Shown in pieces: positions 35,695-43,293 of a stretch of DNA of 64,000 bases. How positions within the stretch are numbered: the stretch's first letter is position 1; every line of letters starts with the position of its first letter. The DNA is from Chryseobacterium salivictor (GTDB taxonomy: Bacteria > Bacteroidota > Bacteroidia > Flavobacteriales > Weeksellaceae): the NCBI RefSeq assembly GCF_004359195.1, contig NZ_CP037954.1, positions 372,001-436,000 of the forward strand. The letters run 5' to 3'. Position numbers and translations under genes: made by a program. The notes under the pieces were generated by a model that was given only the letters and a program-made list of their open reading frames with translations, had not been told where the DNA came from and did not search any database.

Positions 35695-36507
35695 ATGGCC
35701 AAGAAAAATATTTTCACGGATGCCTTTGGTAATCTGTATTTCCTGAAAAGACTGATTATTTTCGTCTTAGGAATGATTTCCTACAGAAGGTTCAATGGTT
35801 TTAATAAACTGAAGATTTCCGGTACTGAAAACCTGGTTGATCTTCCGGATTCCAATGTCCTTTTCGTCTCAAATCACCAGACGTATTTTGCAGATGTTGC
35901 TGCGATGTATCACGCTTTTTGTGCGGTAAACAATGGTTATTTAAACTCCATTAAAAATCCGATTTATCTGCTCAATCCAAAAGTAGATTTCTATTACGTT
36001 GCGGCTGAAGAAACCATGAATAAAGGTTTGATGACCAAACTCTTTAAACTGGCAGGCGCGGTTACGGTAAAAAGAACATGGCGGGCAGAAGGGCACAACG
36101 TGAACAGAATGGTGGATTTAACTGAGGTAGAAAATATCATGAAAGCCCTGGACAATGGCTGGGTAATTACCTTTCCACAGGGCACAACTTCAGCTTTTGC
36201 ACAAGGTAGGAAAGGAACAGCTAAACTGGTTAAAAACCAAAAACCAATTGTGATCCCCATAAAAATAAACGGTTTTCGCCGTGCATTCGACAAGAAAGGT
36301 TTGCGGGTAAAAGTGACAGGCTGTACACCAACGATGGAATTCAAACCTGCTCTGGATATTGATTATGAGAAGGACGACTCGAGAACCATTATGCATAAAA
36401 TCATGGTGGCGATAGAGCAAACCGAGGATTTCAACGTTCTGCATGATTACGATGAAGAGCGCAAAGCGCAGAAAAACGAAGTTAAAGTTAATACTGGTTT
36501 ATTATGA
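35695..36507 (+). CDS. PlsC-like 1-acylglycerol-3-phosphate acyltransferase with altered motifs
   Basis: 270 residues. The glycerolipid acyltransferase fold shows in FVSNHQTYFADVAAMYHAF (motif I), FKLAGAVTVKRTWRAEG (motif II region), ITFPQGTTSAFAQGRKG (motif III) and KPIVIPIKINGF (motif IV). It would acylate lysophosphatidate or another lysolipid at the inner membrane. The motifs are unusual: His61 and Asp67 are separated by five residues instead of four (NHX5D), and the FPEGTRS motif reads FPQGTTS, so the conserved Glu is Gln. It may therefore use another acceptor. It overlaps the next gene by 4 bp. Confidence 0.85.
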   Translation: MAKKNIFTDAFGNLYFLKRLIIFVLGMISYRRFNGFNKLKISGTENLVDLPDSNVLFVSNHQTYFADVAAMYHAFCAVNNGYLNSIKNPIYLLNPKVDFYYVAAEETMNKGLMTKLFKLAGAVTVKRTWRAEGHNVNRMVDLTEVENIMKALDNGWVITFPQGTTSAFAQGRKGTAKLVKNQKPIVIPIKINGFRRAFDKKGLRVKVTGCTPTMEFKPALDIDYEKDDSRTIMHKIMVAIEQTEDFNVLHDYDEERKAQKNEVKVNTGLL

Positions 36508-36947
36508 AAAAAATGATTTTTGTCTTTCTACTGATTATTGCAGTAGGATGCAGCAGCAGCGATCAAAACAAATATTCTGATTTCGACTACAGTTTTGCGC
36601 GAAGTGGCGGCATCTCGCCAATTTATGAAAACTTACTTATTAAAGGGAATAAAGTTCATTATTCATTTGAAGGACAGGGAAAGAATATTAAAAAAAACTT
36701 TACCATTTCTAATGAAGATTTGATAACAATAGAAAACACACTTACTGAAAATAAGTTTACCAAAATTCAGGAGGATTACAAAAAATTATACGATAATATT
36801 TCTGTTGAAATCAATATTAAAAAAGGAAATAATGCAGGTAATAAAAGCGATGCTTCTTTAATTATGCAAAAAAACCAACAGCATTGGGAAAAAATCGTCA
36901 GCGCTTTTCAGCAGATCATCAACAAGAATATCAAAACCGAATCCTAA
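36504..36947 (+). CDS. Small lipoprotein of unknown function
   Basis: 147 residues. Signal peptide MKKMIFVFLLIIAVGC with a lipobox at Cys16 followed by Ser-rich sequence. The body (YSFARSGGISPIYENLLIKG, NKVHYSFEGQG, IKKGNNAGNKSDASLI, HWEKIVSAFQQIINKN) is a small alpha/beta domain without a recognised family. The ATG overlaps the acyltransferase stop (ATGA), so translation is coupled. A role in the envelope is suggested by the neighbours only. Confidence 0.8.
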   Translation: MKKMIFVFLLIIAVGCSSSDQNKYSDFDYSFARSGGISPIYENLLIKGNKVHYSFEGQGKNIKKNFTISNEDLITIENTLTENKFTKIQEDYKKLYDNISVEINIKKGNNAGNKSDASLIMQKNQQHWEKIVSAFQQIINKNIKTES

Positions 36948-36966
36948 CAACAATTCGCCCCTACTG

Positions 36967-37503
36967 ATGGAAAATCTCTTCGAGGAATCAAAAAACAAAA
37001 CAAGAGTTCTCATTCTAAGTACCCAACCTTCTGTAGCCAGATTATTACGGGAAGTACTCCAGTTCCACGGAAAAGATTTTGACTTTTATGCAGAAAACGG
37101 TGTTTTCACCAATTCAAATAATGATTTTGTTATCGTTGAAACTTCAGATCTTGCAAAAGCAACTTTATTTAAACCGAATATCGTTCTGATCAGTTCTGAA
37201 ATATCCGGTGAGGAGGTAATTTCTGTTTTGGAAAACATTATTCCGGGCGGTATTTTGGTCTACGATGCAAGCCTAGCTGAAACCGTAGAAAAATCATTGA
37301 ACTTTTTCAGAAAATTAGAATATTCGGGAACCAATTTTTCAAAATCCAATTCTCATTTTACTTTGCAGACCAATATTGGGGCAATTCCCATTTCGTCTTC
37401 TGATGAAAATTTAATTAAAAATATAGACGGTATCAAATTACTTTCTCAACAGTTTGGCGTGATGGAAGAGGATTTCTACGAACCGGTGATGAATTTTGAA
37501 TAG
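36967..37503 (+). CDS. Uncharacterised 178-aa protein, Mur-ligase-like centre
   Basis: 178 residues, no signal peptide. Not recognised with confidence. The start (TRVLILSTQPSVARLLREVL, HGKDFDFYAENG) resembles a Rossmann-like domain, and the middle (KPNIVLISSEISGEEVISVL, IIPGGILVYDASLAET) faintly recalls the substrate-domain region of MurC/Mpl ligases, but no P-loop is present. It is the last gene of the NUDIX-acyltransferase-lipoprotein cluster (19-bp gap). It is followed by a repeat array rather than a clear terminator. Confidence 0.7.
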   Translation: MENLFEESKNKTRVLILSTQPSVARLLREVLQFHGKDFDFYAENGVFTNSNNDFVIVETSDLAKATLFKPNIVLISSEISGEEVISVLENIIPGGILVYDASLAETVEKSLNFFRKLEYSGTNFSKSNSHFTLQTNIGAIPISSSDENLIKNIDGIKLLSQQFGVMEEDFYEPVMNFE

Positions 37504-37850
37504 AATGCCAGGAATGCACGAATAAGAAATCTGCAGAATCTCTACCATAAACTTCCAATTACTGTAGCAAGAAAATTCGTGAATCCGTGGCAAATAATTA
37601 AAATAAGAAGCCACAAATGCACGAATAAGAAATCTGCAGAATCTCTACCATAAACCTCCAATTACTGCGGCAAAAAAATTCGTGAATTCATGGGAAATAA
37701 TTAAAATAAAAAGCCACGAATTCACGAACAAAAAATATGCAACGTTTCCAGCATGAGCGTCCACAAAAAAATTCGTGAAGCCGTGGCTAAAAATTAAAAG
37801 AAATTCGTGAATCCGCGGCAAGAAAAAATTCATTAATTTTATCAATCTAA
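37504..37850. repeat. Degenerate 103-bp tandem repeat array with inverted CACGAATTC motifs
   Basis: The block AATAAGAAATCTGCAGAATC recurs at 37521 and 37624, a 103-bp period, and a third diverged unit follows. Each unit ends in ATTCGTGAATCCGTGGC-like sequence, and the next begins with its approximate reverse complement (GCCACGAATTCACGAA), so neighbouring units can pair into hairpins. There is no coding potential. The array fills the 359 bp between two plus-strand genes. Confidence 0.75.
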
Positions 37851-37862
37851 AATTGTAAAAAA

Positions 37863-39050
37863 ATGAGTTATCAGAAATCCGGGAAAATTCCCGCGAAAAG
37901 ACATACGGTTTTCAAATCACCGGATAATCACTTTTACTACGAGCAGTTGTTCGGGACTGAAGGATTTCACGGTATTTCCTCTCTCTTATATCATATTCAC
38001 CGGCCAACACAGATTAAATCAATCAGCGAACCGAAAGATGTAAGTCCGAAAATTGCGGTTGCCAAAAACGTTACTCCACGGATGTTTAAAGGAATGAACG
38101 TTGCTCCGGAAAATGATTTCCTGGAAAGCCGAAAGATCTTATTGGTCAACAACGACCTCAAGCTGGGACTTGCAAAACCGAAAAAATCAACCGATTATTT
38201 TTATAAAAATGCTGAATGTGACGAACTTCTTTTTATTCACGAAGGAAGCGGAACACTGAAAACTTTTCTGGGAAACCTTGATTTTTCTTATGGTGATTAT
38301 TTAATTATTCCAAGAGGAACCATCTACTCCATCGAGTTTAAAGATGAAAAAAACACGCTTCTTTTCATCGAAAGTCACTCGCCGATCTATACGCCAAAGC
38401 GCTACCGAAATGAGTTCGGCCAAATGCTGGAACACGCGCCTTTTTGCGAGAGAGATATGATCGCGCCTACTTTTGTAGAACCGATTGACGAAAAAGGAGA
38501 ATTTTTAATTAAAGTAAAAAAAGAAGATCAAATCTGGGATTTCATTTATGCCACGCATCCATTTGATATTGTCGGTTGGGACGGTTATTTTTATCCTTAT
38601 AAATTCAATATCAAAAACTTCGAGCCGATTACGGGTCGCGTACATTTGCCGCCACCGATTCATCAGAATTTCGAAGCGCACAATTTCGTGGTTTGTTCGT
38701 TCGTTGCCAGAATGTACGATTATCATCCACTGGCCATTCCGGCACCGTATAATCATTCCAATATCGATTCGGATGAAGTTCTGTTTTACACCGAAGGAGA
38801 CTTTATGAGCCGCAATCATATTGATTTAATGGACTTCACCCTTCATCCGGGCGGAGTTGTGCACGGCCCACATCCCGGCGCGATGGAACGCAGCATCGGC
38901 AAAAAATCCACCGAAGAATTTGCCGTAATGGTTGATCCGTTCCGACCTTTTAAAATTACCCAAGAAGCGATGAAAGTAGAAGATCCTTCTTACAAAACTT
39001 CCTGGCTTGAGGATGAAGATCATCATTTATATGATCGCAGCCAGGAATAA
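37863..39050 (+). CDS. hmgA: Homogentisate 1,2-dioxygenase
   Basis: 395 residues. The enzyme opens the ring of homogentisate to maleylacetoacetate with Fe(II) and O2. Family features include HTVFKSPDNHFYYEQLFGTE, GDYLIIPRGTIYSIEF, FDIVGWDGYFYPYKF and the metal-site region LHPGGVVHGPHPGAMERSIG; the cupin fold is complete. It is the first gene of a tyrosine/phenylalanine degradation cluster together with HPPD and fumarylacetoacetase downstream. The length is somewhat below the roughly 430-445 residues of the human/Pseudomonas enzymes, as in the shorter bacterial branch. Confidence 0.93.
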   Translation: MSYQKSGKIPAKRHTVFKSPDNHFYYEQLFGTEGFHGISSLLYHIHRPTQIKSISEPKDVSPKIAVAKNVTPRMFKGMNVAPENDFLESRKILLVNNDLKLGLAKPKKSTDYFYKNAECDELLFIHEGSGTLKTFLGNLDFSYGDYLIIPRGTIYSIEFKDEKNTLLFIESHSPIYTPKRYRNEFGQMLEHAPFCERDMIAPTFVEPIDEKGEFLIKVKKEDQIWDFIYATHPFDIVGWDGYFYPYKFNIKNFEPITGRVHLPPPIHQNFEAHNFVVCSFVARMYDYHPLAIPAPYNHSNIDSDEVLFYTEGDFMSRNHIDLMDFTLHPGGVVHGPHPGAMERSIGKKSTEEFAVMVDPFRPFKITQEAMKVEDPSYKTSWLEDEDHHLYDRSQE

Positions 39051-39058
39051 TTTTTCTT

Positions 39059-39148
39059 ATGACTTTTATCAAAACTGATTTTGCTCATTTCAAATCTGAA
39101 ATGAAAGAATTACTTTTGAGAAGTAAACAACAGCAATTAAAAAAATAA
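39059..39148 (+). CDS. Possible 29-aa small protein between hmgA and the CoA-transferase
   Basis: ATG at 39059, stop at 39148, product MTFIKTDFAHFKSEMKELLL then RSKQQQLKK. It is 8 bp after the hmgA stop and 4 bp before the next ATG, filling the gap almost exactly. The product is basic and probably helical. It might be a leader peptide coupling translation of the two genes, a true small protein or chance. Confidence 0.35.
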   Translation: MTFIKTDFAHFKSEMKELLLRSKQQQLKK

Positions 39149-39152
39149 AAAT

Positions 39153-40433
39153 ATGGTTCAGTATGTAAGCGCCGAAGAAGCAGTTTCATTAATTAAAAGT
39201 GGTGACCGGATATTTTCTCACGGCAGCGCCTGCACGCCCAATCTTTTGATCAGCGAACTGGCCAATCAGGCTGGCCGGCTAAGGGATATAGAATTCGTTT
39301 CGATTACGCAACAGGGAAATGTGGAAGTAGCGAAACCTCAATATAAAGACAGTTTCTATATCAATTCACTTTTCGTTTCGACGCCCGTTCGGGAAGCGGT
39401 AAATTCTGACCGGGGCGATTTCGTACCTGTTTTTTTAAGTGAAATCCCTCTACTTTTTAAGAGAGGAATACTGTCGCTGGATGTTGCGATGGTAACTGTT
39501 TCTCCACCAGATGCTCACGGATACTGCACTTTGGGAACCTCGGTAGATGTGGCAAGAAGTGCCGTAGATACTGCAAAAATAATCATCGCACAGGTAAACC
39601 CGAGAATGCCGAGAACTCACGGTGACGGGATGATTCATTATTCGAAAATCCACCGAATGGTATGGCACGAAGAAGAGTTACTAACCATCGATTACGGCGC
39701 AAAAGTAGGTGCCGATGAAATGCTGATTGGCAAAAATGTGGCAGAATTAATTGATGACAGATCCACTTTGCAAATGGGAATCGGAACTATTCCTGATGCT
39801 GTTCTTAAATGTCTTCATAACCATAAAGATCTGGGAATTCACACCGAAATGATTAGTGATGGGATTGTAGATTTGGTCACAAATGATATCATTACTAATA
39901 AATTTAAAGGAACCCATTGTAACAGAACAATTACCAGTTTCGCCTTTGGAACAAGAAAATTGTACGATTATATCGATGACAACCCATCCTTTGAATTTAT
40001 GGATGTGGAGCATGTGAATTATCCGATCAACATCATGAAAAACAAAAAAATGGTTGCGATTAATTCCGCCATTGAAATTGATTTAACAGGGCAGGTTTGT
40101 GCAGATTCTATTGGCACCTATCAGTTTAGTGGGATCGGCGGTCAAATGGATTTCATGCGTGGTGCAGCACTTTCTGATGGTGGCAAACCAATTATTGCCA
40201 TTTCTTCAAGGACCAAAAAAGGAATCCCGAGAATTGCTCCTTTCCTTAAACAAGGCGCAGGAGTGGTAACTACCAGAGGACACATACATTATGTAGTAAC
40301 CGAATATGGCGTCGCTTACCTATATGGTAAAAATTTACGTCAAAGAGCAAAAGCATTAATTGAAATCGCCCATCCTGATGACAGAGAAATGCTTGACGCA
40401 GCAGCTTTTGAAAGATTTAAAGTATTGATTTAA
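39153..40433 (+). CDS. Acetyl-CoA hydrolase/transferase family (4-hydroxybutyrate CoA-transferase-like)
   Basis: 426 residues, the length of the Cat1/AbfT group. Motifs are IFSHGSACTPNLLISEL, VSPPDAHGYCTLGTSVDVA, QVNPRMPRTHGDG, LQMGIGTIPDAVL, the region of the catalytic Glu at HTEMISDGIVDL, FSGIGGQMDFMRGA and the C-terminal GVVTTRGHIHYVVTEYGVAYLYGK. These enzymes move CoA between acetyl-CoA and short carboxylates. Placed in the homogentisate cluster, which releases acetoacetate and fumarate, it could activate acetoacetate, but that is inference and the substrate is unproven. Confidence 0.88.
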   Translation: MVQYVSAEEAVSLIKSGDRIFSHGSACTPNLLISELANQAGRLRDIEFVSITQQGNVEVAKPQYKDSFYINSLFVSTPVREAVNSDRGDFVPVFLSEIPLLFKRGILSLDVAMVTVSPPDAHGYCTLGTSVDVARSAVDTAKIIIAQVNPRMPRTHGDGMIHYSKIHRMVWHEEELLTIDYGAKVGADEMLIGKNVAELIDDRSTLQMGIGTIPDAVLKCLHNHKDLGIHTEMISDGIVDLVTNDIITNKFKGTHCNRTITSFAFGTRKLYDYIDDNPSFEFMDVEHVNYPINIMKNKKMVAINSAIEIDLTGQVCADSIGTYQFSGIGGQMDFMRGAALSDGGKPIIAISSRTKKGIPRIAPFLKQGAGVVTTRGHIHYVVTEYGVAYLYGKNLRQRAKALIEIAHPDDREMLDAAAFERFKVLI

Positions 40434-40565
40434 AAAAAATAAACCCTTATAAATCCTCTCTAAAATTGAAGATTTATTGTTCATCGTAGTTTTATGCTGA
40501 ATCATGGTTTTTTTGAAAAAAATTATTAAATAATCACTGATGTATCCGTATCAGCTAAAGAATAC

Positions 40566-40573
40566 TATATTTG
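40566..40573 (+). promoter_or_regulatory. Candidate -7 box for the 261-aa gene
   Basis: TATATTTG, 19 bp before the TTG start at 40593. This favours an independent transcript for that gene. Confidence 0.45.
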
Positions 40574-40592
40574 TGAAACAAAAACATCTGAT

Positions 40593-41378
40593 TTGGAAAA
40601 AATCTATAACGCAATAAAAGGAGACATCAGGAGTCATCCTGAGGTTAATTCATCACTTTTGGGAATAGTTGATGACTGGAAAAGAAGCCAGTATGTTATT
40701 CTGGCAGATCTTATCTCCAAACATCTGGCTAAGTCTCCGATATTAACTGAGGAGAAAAGACTAAGTCTGGGAACTACGATTTCACCGATTACCTTACAGC
40801 GCTTCTATGAAAACGAATATCAGATAAAGACGCATAATGATCTGCGATTTATCAAAACACTGGATAAACTTTGCATCTTTCTGGGCAAAACTGATCTGAA
40901 TGATTATATTCATAAAAATTTTCAAAAAGACGACAGTGCACCAAATGATGACGGCAATACTTATCTATCTGATAAAGAATTGGTCACTAAGTTCTGCCAG
41001 TTTCAGTTTGATGCGCTGAAACATTTGCCCGCAATCAATGTGGCGGAATTTTCAACGATAGTCTGTAAAGATTCACCCATATTAGAACGCACCACTCAAT
41101 ATCTTCAGGAAAAAGGAAATAAGAATCTGGTTTTTGTTACCGAAAATAACCGTTCAAACTACGAGATTTTTCAAATCACTAAAATCTCAGAAGATCCGGA
41201 ACTTAAAGTAATTAAAACACGGGAATTTTGGAATTTGGTTTTTAAAGATGATAAAGAAAACAGCTACGTTGTCCATCATTTGAATACGCAGTTTTATTTT
41301 ATAAAAAACCTTGATAACCATTGGAAAATCTGGGACAATTTCAATCCCGATTATGGCAATATTTTAAAAATAAACTAA
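40593..41378 (+). CDS. Uncharacterised protein with N-terminal HTH-like domain
   Basis: 261 residues from a TTG codon; no in-frame ATG gives a better start. Residues about 30-105 (LADLISKHLAKSP, GTTISPITLQRFYENEY, DLRFIKTLDKLCIFLGKTDL) match a helical, HTH-like domain common at the N-terminus of Bacteroidota signalling and hypothetical proteins. Residues about 125-261 form a separate alpha/beta part (YLSDKELVTKFCQFQFDALK, FYFIKNLDNHWKIWDNF). DNA binding is possible, so it might regulate the flanking catabolic genes, but this is not shown. It has its own promoter box and terminator. Confidence 0.7.
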   Translation: MEKIYNAIKGDIRSHPEVNSSLLGIVDDWKRSQYVILADLISKHLAKSPILTEEKRLSLGTTISPITLQRFYENEYQIKTHNDLRFIKTLDKLCIFLGKTDLNDYIHKNFQKDDSAPNDDGNTYLSDKELVTKFCQFQFDALKHLPAINVAEFSTIVCKDSPILERTTQYLQEKGNKNLVFVTENNRSNYEIFQITKISEDPELKVIKTREFWNLVFKDDKENSYVVHHLNTQFYFIKNLDNHWKIWDNFNPDYGNILKIN

Positions 41379-41400
41379 GCCTCAGAACTGGGCTTAGTTT
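41372..41400 (+). terminator. Terminator overlapping the stop of the 261-aa gene
   Basis: Stem AAACTAAGCC / GGCTTAGTTT with a 9-nt loop; the 5' arm contains the stop codon. Confidence 0.75.
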
Positions 41401-41582
41401 AAATCATTTGTGTTCTTAGAATCGTCGAGGCTCTACGCTTAGTATTGCAAATATATGTTGAATGATCAGGAAATTTTAGACTTAAAAAAACTTAAAAAAA
41501 CATATCAGTATTTGCATTTTATTTCACACCGTTTTAGTACTCCTGAAATTTTTGTACTTTGCAATATCTAAAAAAGAATAAA

Positions 41583-42713
41583 ATGTCAACACTTACATTT
41601 GCCGAGAAGATCGCTCAAGCAGAGAATTTCCTGCCGATTAACGGAACAGATTATATCGAATTTTATGTCGGAAATGCCAAGCAGGCAGCCCATTTTTACA
41701 AAACAGCTTTTGGTTTTCAGTCGTTAGCTTATGCCGGACCGGAAACAGGGATCAGAGACCGTGCTTCTTATGTTTTGCAACAGGGCAAAATTCGACTCGT
41801 ACTAACTTCCGGACTCAATTCTGATTCCCCGATTTGTGAACATCAGAAAAAACATGGCGATGGCGTAAAAGTTCTCGCGCTTTGGGTAGATGATGCTTAT
41901 TCGGCTTTCGAAGAAACCACCAAACGCGGCGCCAAACCTTATCTGGAACCGACTACGCTCACCGATGAAAACGGCGAAGTAAGAATGTCCGGAATCTACA
42001 CTTATGGTGAAACCGTTCACATGTTTGTAGAACGTAAAAATTATACCGGTGAATTTATGCCGGGTTTCCAAAAATGGGAAAGTGATTATGCGCCAGCTGA
42101 TGTAGGGCTTTTATATGTAGATCATTGCGTTGGAAATGTCGGCTGGGACAGAATGCTTCCGGTCGTAAAATGGTACGAAGAGGTGATGGGATTTGTGAAT
42201 ATTCTAAGTTTTGACGACAAACAAATCAACACCGAATATTCTGCCCTGATGTCTAAAGTAATGAGCAACGGAAACGGTTTTGCAAAATTCCCGATCAATG
42301 AACCTGCGGAAGGAAAGAAAAAATCTCAGGTAGAAGAATATCTGGATTTTTACGAAGACGAAGGTGTTCAGCATATCGCAGTGGCCACCAAAGACATCAT
42401 CAAAACGGTTGTAGAATTAAAAGCAAGAGGAATCGAATTTCTTTCTGCTCCTCCAGAAGCGTATTACGAAATGGTTCCCGAAAGAGTTGGCCATATCGAT
42501 GAAGATTTAAAGAGACTTCAGGAACTGGGAATATTAATCGATCATGACGAAGAAGGTTATTTACTTCAGATTTTCACCAAACCGGTGGAAGACCGCCCTA
42601 CCCTTTTCTTCGAAATTATCGAAAGACATGGCGCGCAAAGTTTCGGTGCCGGAAATTTCAAAGCCCTATTTGAAGCCCTGGAAAGAGAACAGGAAAAAAG
42701 AGGAAATCTTTAA
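41583..42713 (+). CDS. hppD: 4-Hydroxyphenylpyruvate dioxygenase
   Basis: 376 residues from the ATG at 41583; an upstream in-frame ATG at 41559 would add eight residues and is less likely. It converts 4-hydroxyphenylpyruvate to homogentisate (Fe(II), O2), the step before hmgA. Two VOC domains: the N-terminal half (NGTDYIEFYVGNAKQAAHFY) and the catalytic C-terminal half with iron ligands in YVDHCVGNV (His), GVQHIAVATKDI (His) and FFEIIERHG (Glu). The C-terminal gate helix FGAGNFKALFEALEREQ is intact. Expressed after a terminator and probably from its own promoter. Confidence 0.95.
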   Translation: MSTLTFAEKIAQAENFLPINGTDYIEFYVGNAKQAAHFYKTAFGFQSLAYAGPETGIRDRASYVLQQGKIRLVLTSGLNSDSPICEHQKKHGDGVKVLALWVDDAYSAFEETTKRGAKPYLEPTTLTDENGEVRMSGIYTYGETVHMFVERKNYTGEFMPGFQKWESDYAPADVGLLYVDHCVGNVGWDRMLPVVKWYEEVMGFVNILSFDDKQINTEYSALMSKVMSNGNGFAKFPINEPAEGKKKSQVEEYLDFYEDEGVQHIAVATKDIIKTVVELKARGIEFLSAPPEAYYEMVPERVGHIDEDLKRLQELGILIDHDEEGYLLQIFTKPVEDRPTLFFEIIERHGAQSFGAGNFKALFEALEREQEKRGNL

Positions 42714-42757
42714 AATATTAATCTAAAATTGCCGCTAACTTCAAATTAAAATTTACC

Positions 42758-43219
42758 ATGAAAAAAATATTTTTCATTATTCTGTTTTCCTTGTCAGCAT
42801 TGGGAGTGAAAGCACAGTATGGTTCCATCAACGCAATTTTAGACCGGCTCGAAGAAAAAAGAGGCATCAACCGAAATCTGGAAAACGTAAATATCAACGA
42901 TATCAAATTTGTTTTGATTAAAGATTTCGATGATCATACCGAAAGGAATTTTATCATTATTAAAGGGAATCTGGCCACCTATGTAGAAATTTTCGATGAT
43001 AAGAAAACCGGGGAATCCTCAGTCAATGTTTTCTCCGGTGATATTGTCCGGTCTACTCACCAGATTATTTCGCTTCGGGCAGATCGGTTAGAAGACAGAA
43101 AAATCCCAATTCCGGTGACCAAAACTTTTTTAATGACCGAACAGAAAAAAATTCTTTACCTCATCGACATCAACTCTAAGGAAAGATGGATCGAGGAAAG
43201 AGCCATTAACAAAAAATAA
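42758..43219 (+). CDS. Exported 153-aa protein of unknown function
   Basis: 153 residues with a signal peptide (MKKIFFIILFSLSALG, cleavage near VKAQ). The mature part (INDIKFVLIKDFDDHTERNF, IKGNLATYVEIFDD, VNVFSGDIVRSTHQIISLR, FLMTEQKKILYLIDIN) is predicted to be beta-rich. No family is recognised. It is 44 bp after HPPD and before fumarylacetoacetase, but the hairpin following it (43234-43274) would limit read-through. Confidence 0.75.
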   Translation: MKKIFFIILFSLSALGVKAQYGSINAILDRLEEKRGINRNLENVNINDIKFVLIKDFDDHTERNFIIIKGNLATYVEIFDDKKTGESSVNVFSGDIVRSTHQIISLRADRLEDRKIPIPVTKTFLMTEQKKILYLIDINSKERWIEERAINKK

Positions 43220-43233
43220 ACTGCAAACAAAAT

Positions 43234-43278
43234 AAGGTTCAAAACAGCAATGTAAATTCATTCTTTTGAACCTTTTCT
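43234..43278 (+). terminator. Terminator or attenuator between the exported protein and fumarylacetoacetase
   Basis: Perfect 11-bp stem AAGGTTCAAAA / TTTTGAACCTT with a 19-nt loop and a following T-rich stretch, ending only 16 bp before the ATG at 43294. There is no room for a separate promoter after it, so it may act as an attenuator or an mRNA-processing hairpin. Confidence 0.6.
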
Positions 43279-43293
43279 TTAAATATAATTAAT

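Noticed and set aside
37504-37850. Repeat array considered as a CRISPR
   Set aside because: The period is 103 bp with similarity across the entire unit, there are no short identical repeats separated by unique spacers, and no cas genes are near.
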